From NCBI RefSeq assembly GCF_002214365.1, contig NZ_CP014854.1, positions 1,573,092 through 1,637,091 on the forward strand: a stretch of 64,000 nucleotides of DNA, read 5' to 3'. Position numbers and translations under genes: made by a program. The notes beneath the pieces were generated by a model that ran no database searches, had not been told where the DNA came from, and saw only the letters and a list, made by a program, of their open reading frames with translations. Below are positions 62,841 to 64,000 of this stretch, piece by piece. This stretch comes from Thermococcus celer Vu 13 = JCM 8558 (lineage in GTDB: Archaea; Methanobacteriota_B; Thermococci; Thermococcales; Thermococcaceae). Position 1 is the first letter of the stretch. Each line of letters begins with the position of its first letter.

Positions 62841-63175
62841 CTTCCCTCACCGAGGGGCTTGAACTTTATGGCCAGAACGCCGTAGCGGTCCTCCTTCCAG
62901 CGGGGGTACATGCCGTGGAACCTCCTAACCGCCCTCTCAAAGCCCGGCTCGTCCGGAAATATCTTCTTTATCGGTTCCTCCCTCAAAACCTGGCGGAAGG
63001 TCTCGTAGCGCTTGACCTCGGTGACCACCGCCGGAACGGAATCGTTGAAGATGAGCTTGTCCCCCGGTTTTATGGCCCTGAGCTGGGGGTAGGCGACCCG
63101 CACCTCTATCCGCTTTTCTCCCGACTTTATGTAACTCAGGTACTCCTCACGAACCCTCAGGTGATACACCCTCAT
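62837..63175 (-). CDS. Small ASCH-domain protein
   Basis: 112 residues from ATG 63175 (GTGGTGG upstream); GTG 63184 is in frame but sits in the ribosome-binding site. [60 protein letters not shown]: a stand-alone ASCH/PUA-like barrel of the type that binds RNA, with the GEKRIEVR cleft motif. First gene of a two-gene operon of ASCH proteins. Confidence 0.85.
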   Translation of the reverse strand: MRVYHLRVREEYLSYIKSGEKRIEVRVAYPQLRAIKPGDKLIFNDSVPAVVTEVKRYETFRQVLREEPIKKIFPDEPGFERAVRRFHGMYPRWKEDRYGVLAIKFKPLGEGR

Positions 63176-63267
63176 ATCCACCACGTTCCACCTTCGCGTT
63201 TTCCTTAAAAGTCTACCCGACGGAAACTTTAAATCCTTTAGCGTTCTACATAACTTAGGTGTGAGAG

Positions 63268-63432
63268 ATGAGGCGTGCCCAGGGAGCGATTGAGTACCTC
63301 TTCATGCTGGCGGCTGTTCTTGTTCTGGTCCTCATAGCGGCCAGGGTAGTCCTTAACAGCACCAAGAACGTCAACGAAGGAATATCAAACTACGTAACGG
63401 AGATCAGAAAGGAGATCCTTGAAAATCTGTGA
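63268..63432 (+). CDS. Class III signal-peptide (type IV pilin-like) protein
   Basis: 54 residues from ATG 63268 (GGTGTGAGAG just upstream; TATA CTTTAAATC near 63226). [20 protein letters not shown] has the Thermococcales class III signal peptide: a short basic leader, QGAIEYL and a hydrophobic helix; cleavage is expected before the Gln (A-QGAIEYL). The polar tail ([20 protein letters not shown]) is short, so it may be a minor pilin or linker subunit. The prepilin peptidase that would cut it starts 9 bases later. Confidence 0.88.
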   Translation: MRRAQGAIEYLFMLAAVLVLVLIAARVVLNSTKNVNEGISNYVTEIRKEILENL

Positions 63433-63441
63433 GGTGGAATC

Positions 63442-64000
63442 ATGGATTACGTCCCCCTCCTCCTCGGGGTTATTATGGGTGCCGTTACCTCATATACGGA
63501 TATAAAAACGGGTTTCATCTTCGACAACCACGTCTTTCCAACGCTCACCCTCATAGGGAAACTCCTCGGATGGGGGGAGGAAGAGGAGGAAGATGACCTC
63601 CCGCGCTGGGTTTCAAAGCTGATAATACCCGCCGTTGAGATCGGGATAATCTACCACCTCTACCTCGGGATTCGGGAAGGGAATCCTCTAATGGCCGCAT
63701 CCGGATTTATCGGGCTCGTATTGGGCTTTTTCCTCGGTCTGCTCCTCTACTACATGGGTGCCTGGGCGAGCGGCGACGCCGTGGTACTCGCCGGGTTTTC
63801 CGCGATTCTGCCCTACGCACCTCCAACAGCGTCCGTTGTGGCCCCATACGCCCTGAACTATCCCCTTTACCCACTGGCAATACTGCTCAACAGCATCATA
63901 GCGATATTCCCTTTCATCTTCATCTACGCCCTCGGGGTGCTCCTGATCCGGAAGAAGTTCAGGGAGTTAACGGCAATATTCACGGAGGGGGCGAGGCTCA
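63442..64000 (+). CDS. Prepilin peptidase (A24 family, PibD/FlaK/EppA-like), 3'-truncated by window edge
   Basis: At least 186 residues from ATG 63442 (GAGGTGG upstream), continuing past the window. A membrane aspartic protease that removes the leader of pilins and archaellins. GAVTSYTDIKTGFIF (Asp20) and GAWASGDAVVLAG (Asp112) supply the two catalytic aspartates. There are at least four membrane helices; the Glu-rich loop EEEEEDDLPR (about 50-60) is unusual and faces the cytoplasm by the usual topology. Operon with the pilin gene in front. Confidence 0.9.
   Translation, partial: MDYVPLLLGVIMGAVTSYTDIKTGFIFDNHVFPTLTLIGKLLGWGEEEEEDDLPRWVSKLIIPAVEIGIIYHLYLGIREGNPLMAASGFIGLVLGFFLGLLLYYMGAWASGDAVVLAGFSAILPYAPPTASVVAPYALNYPLYPLAILLNSIIAIFPFIFIYALGVLLIRKKFRELTAIFTEGARL

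Overview
The window is chromosomal DNA of a hyperthermophilic euryarchaeon of the Thermococcales, most likely a GC-rich Thermococcus. The evidence is gene content (ADP-forming acetyl-CoA synthetase alpha subunit, TFB, archaeal FEN-1, Trm56, PDCD5-like protein, L39e/L31e/eIF6/LX cluster, a Phr-type heat-shock operator), GGTGG/GGAGGTG ribosome-binding sites, and TATA boxes about 25 bases before leaderless or short-leader starts. The genes are densely packed in short operons on both strands. No rRNA, tRNA, CRISPR array or intact insertion sequence was recognised.

Layout. 1-8.5 kb: 3' part of an asparagine synthetase, a secreted cell-wall-binding-like protein, a glycosyltransferase, Sua5, a TPR protein, a nucleotidyltransferase and a DUF4143-type ATPase. 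The ATPase promoter carries four operator-like palindromes spaced exactly 34 bp. 8.7-16.5 kb: SerRS, MoeA, a small acidic protein with an apparent frameshift, a RuvC-like protein directly upstream of a CDC48 ATPase, a PRC-barrel protein, a phosphoesterase and a DUF365 protein. 16.7-26.8 kb: a four-gene, translationally coupled operon of DUF1156 DNA methylase, DUF499 (BrxC/PglY-like) ATPase, an unrecognised 176-aa protein, and a Snf2-like helicase ending in a DUF3883 nuclease-like domain. This is the most likely uncharacterised (anti-phage) system here. It recalls BREX and DISARM, but PglZ, BrxL and DrmB are not encoded in the window.

26.9-34.3 kb: ACD alpha subunit, FEN-1, TFB with a one-base frameshift, and translation genes (PDCD5, S19e, CRM protein, LX, eIF6, L31e, L39e) with a PP-loop enzyme between them. 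34.4-40 kb: methylmalonyl-CoA mutase large subunit and a three-gene ABC cluster with a big membrane-anchored extracytoplasmic protein. 40-45 kb: MBL-fold protein, heat-shock locus (Hsp20 with a Phr-like operator, second CDC48 ATPase), and two 49-aa proteins with a complex intergenic control region. The two CDC48 genes share long tracts of perfect DNA identity, which points to gene conversion.

45-64 kb: JAMM protease, MobB, Sm-like protein, MptE, Mut7-C protein, a decayed HEPN/MNT toxin-antitoxin remnant, PhnP-like MBL protein, nitroreductase, phosphatase, nitrilase, a membrane-protein remnant, acetyltransferase, heterodimeric ABC exporter, NMN adenylyltransferase, SAM hydrolase, transglutaminase-fold lipoprotein, Trm56, CDP-alcohol phosphotransferase, HAD phosphatase, a stand-alone RAM-like protein and two ASCH-domain proteins. 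The window closes with a class III signal-peptide pilin followed by a prepilin peptidase cut by the right edge.
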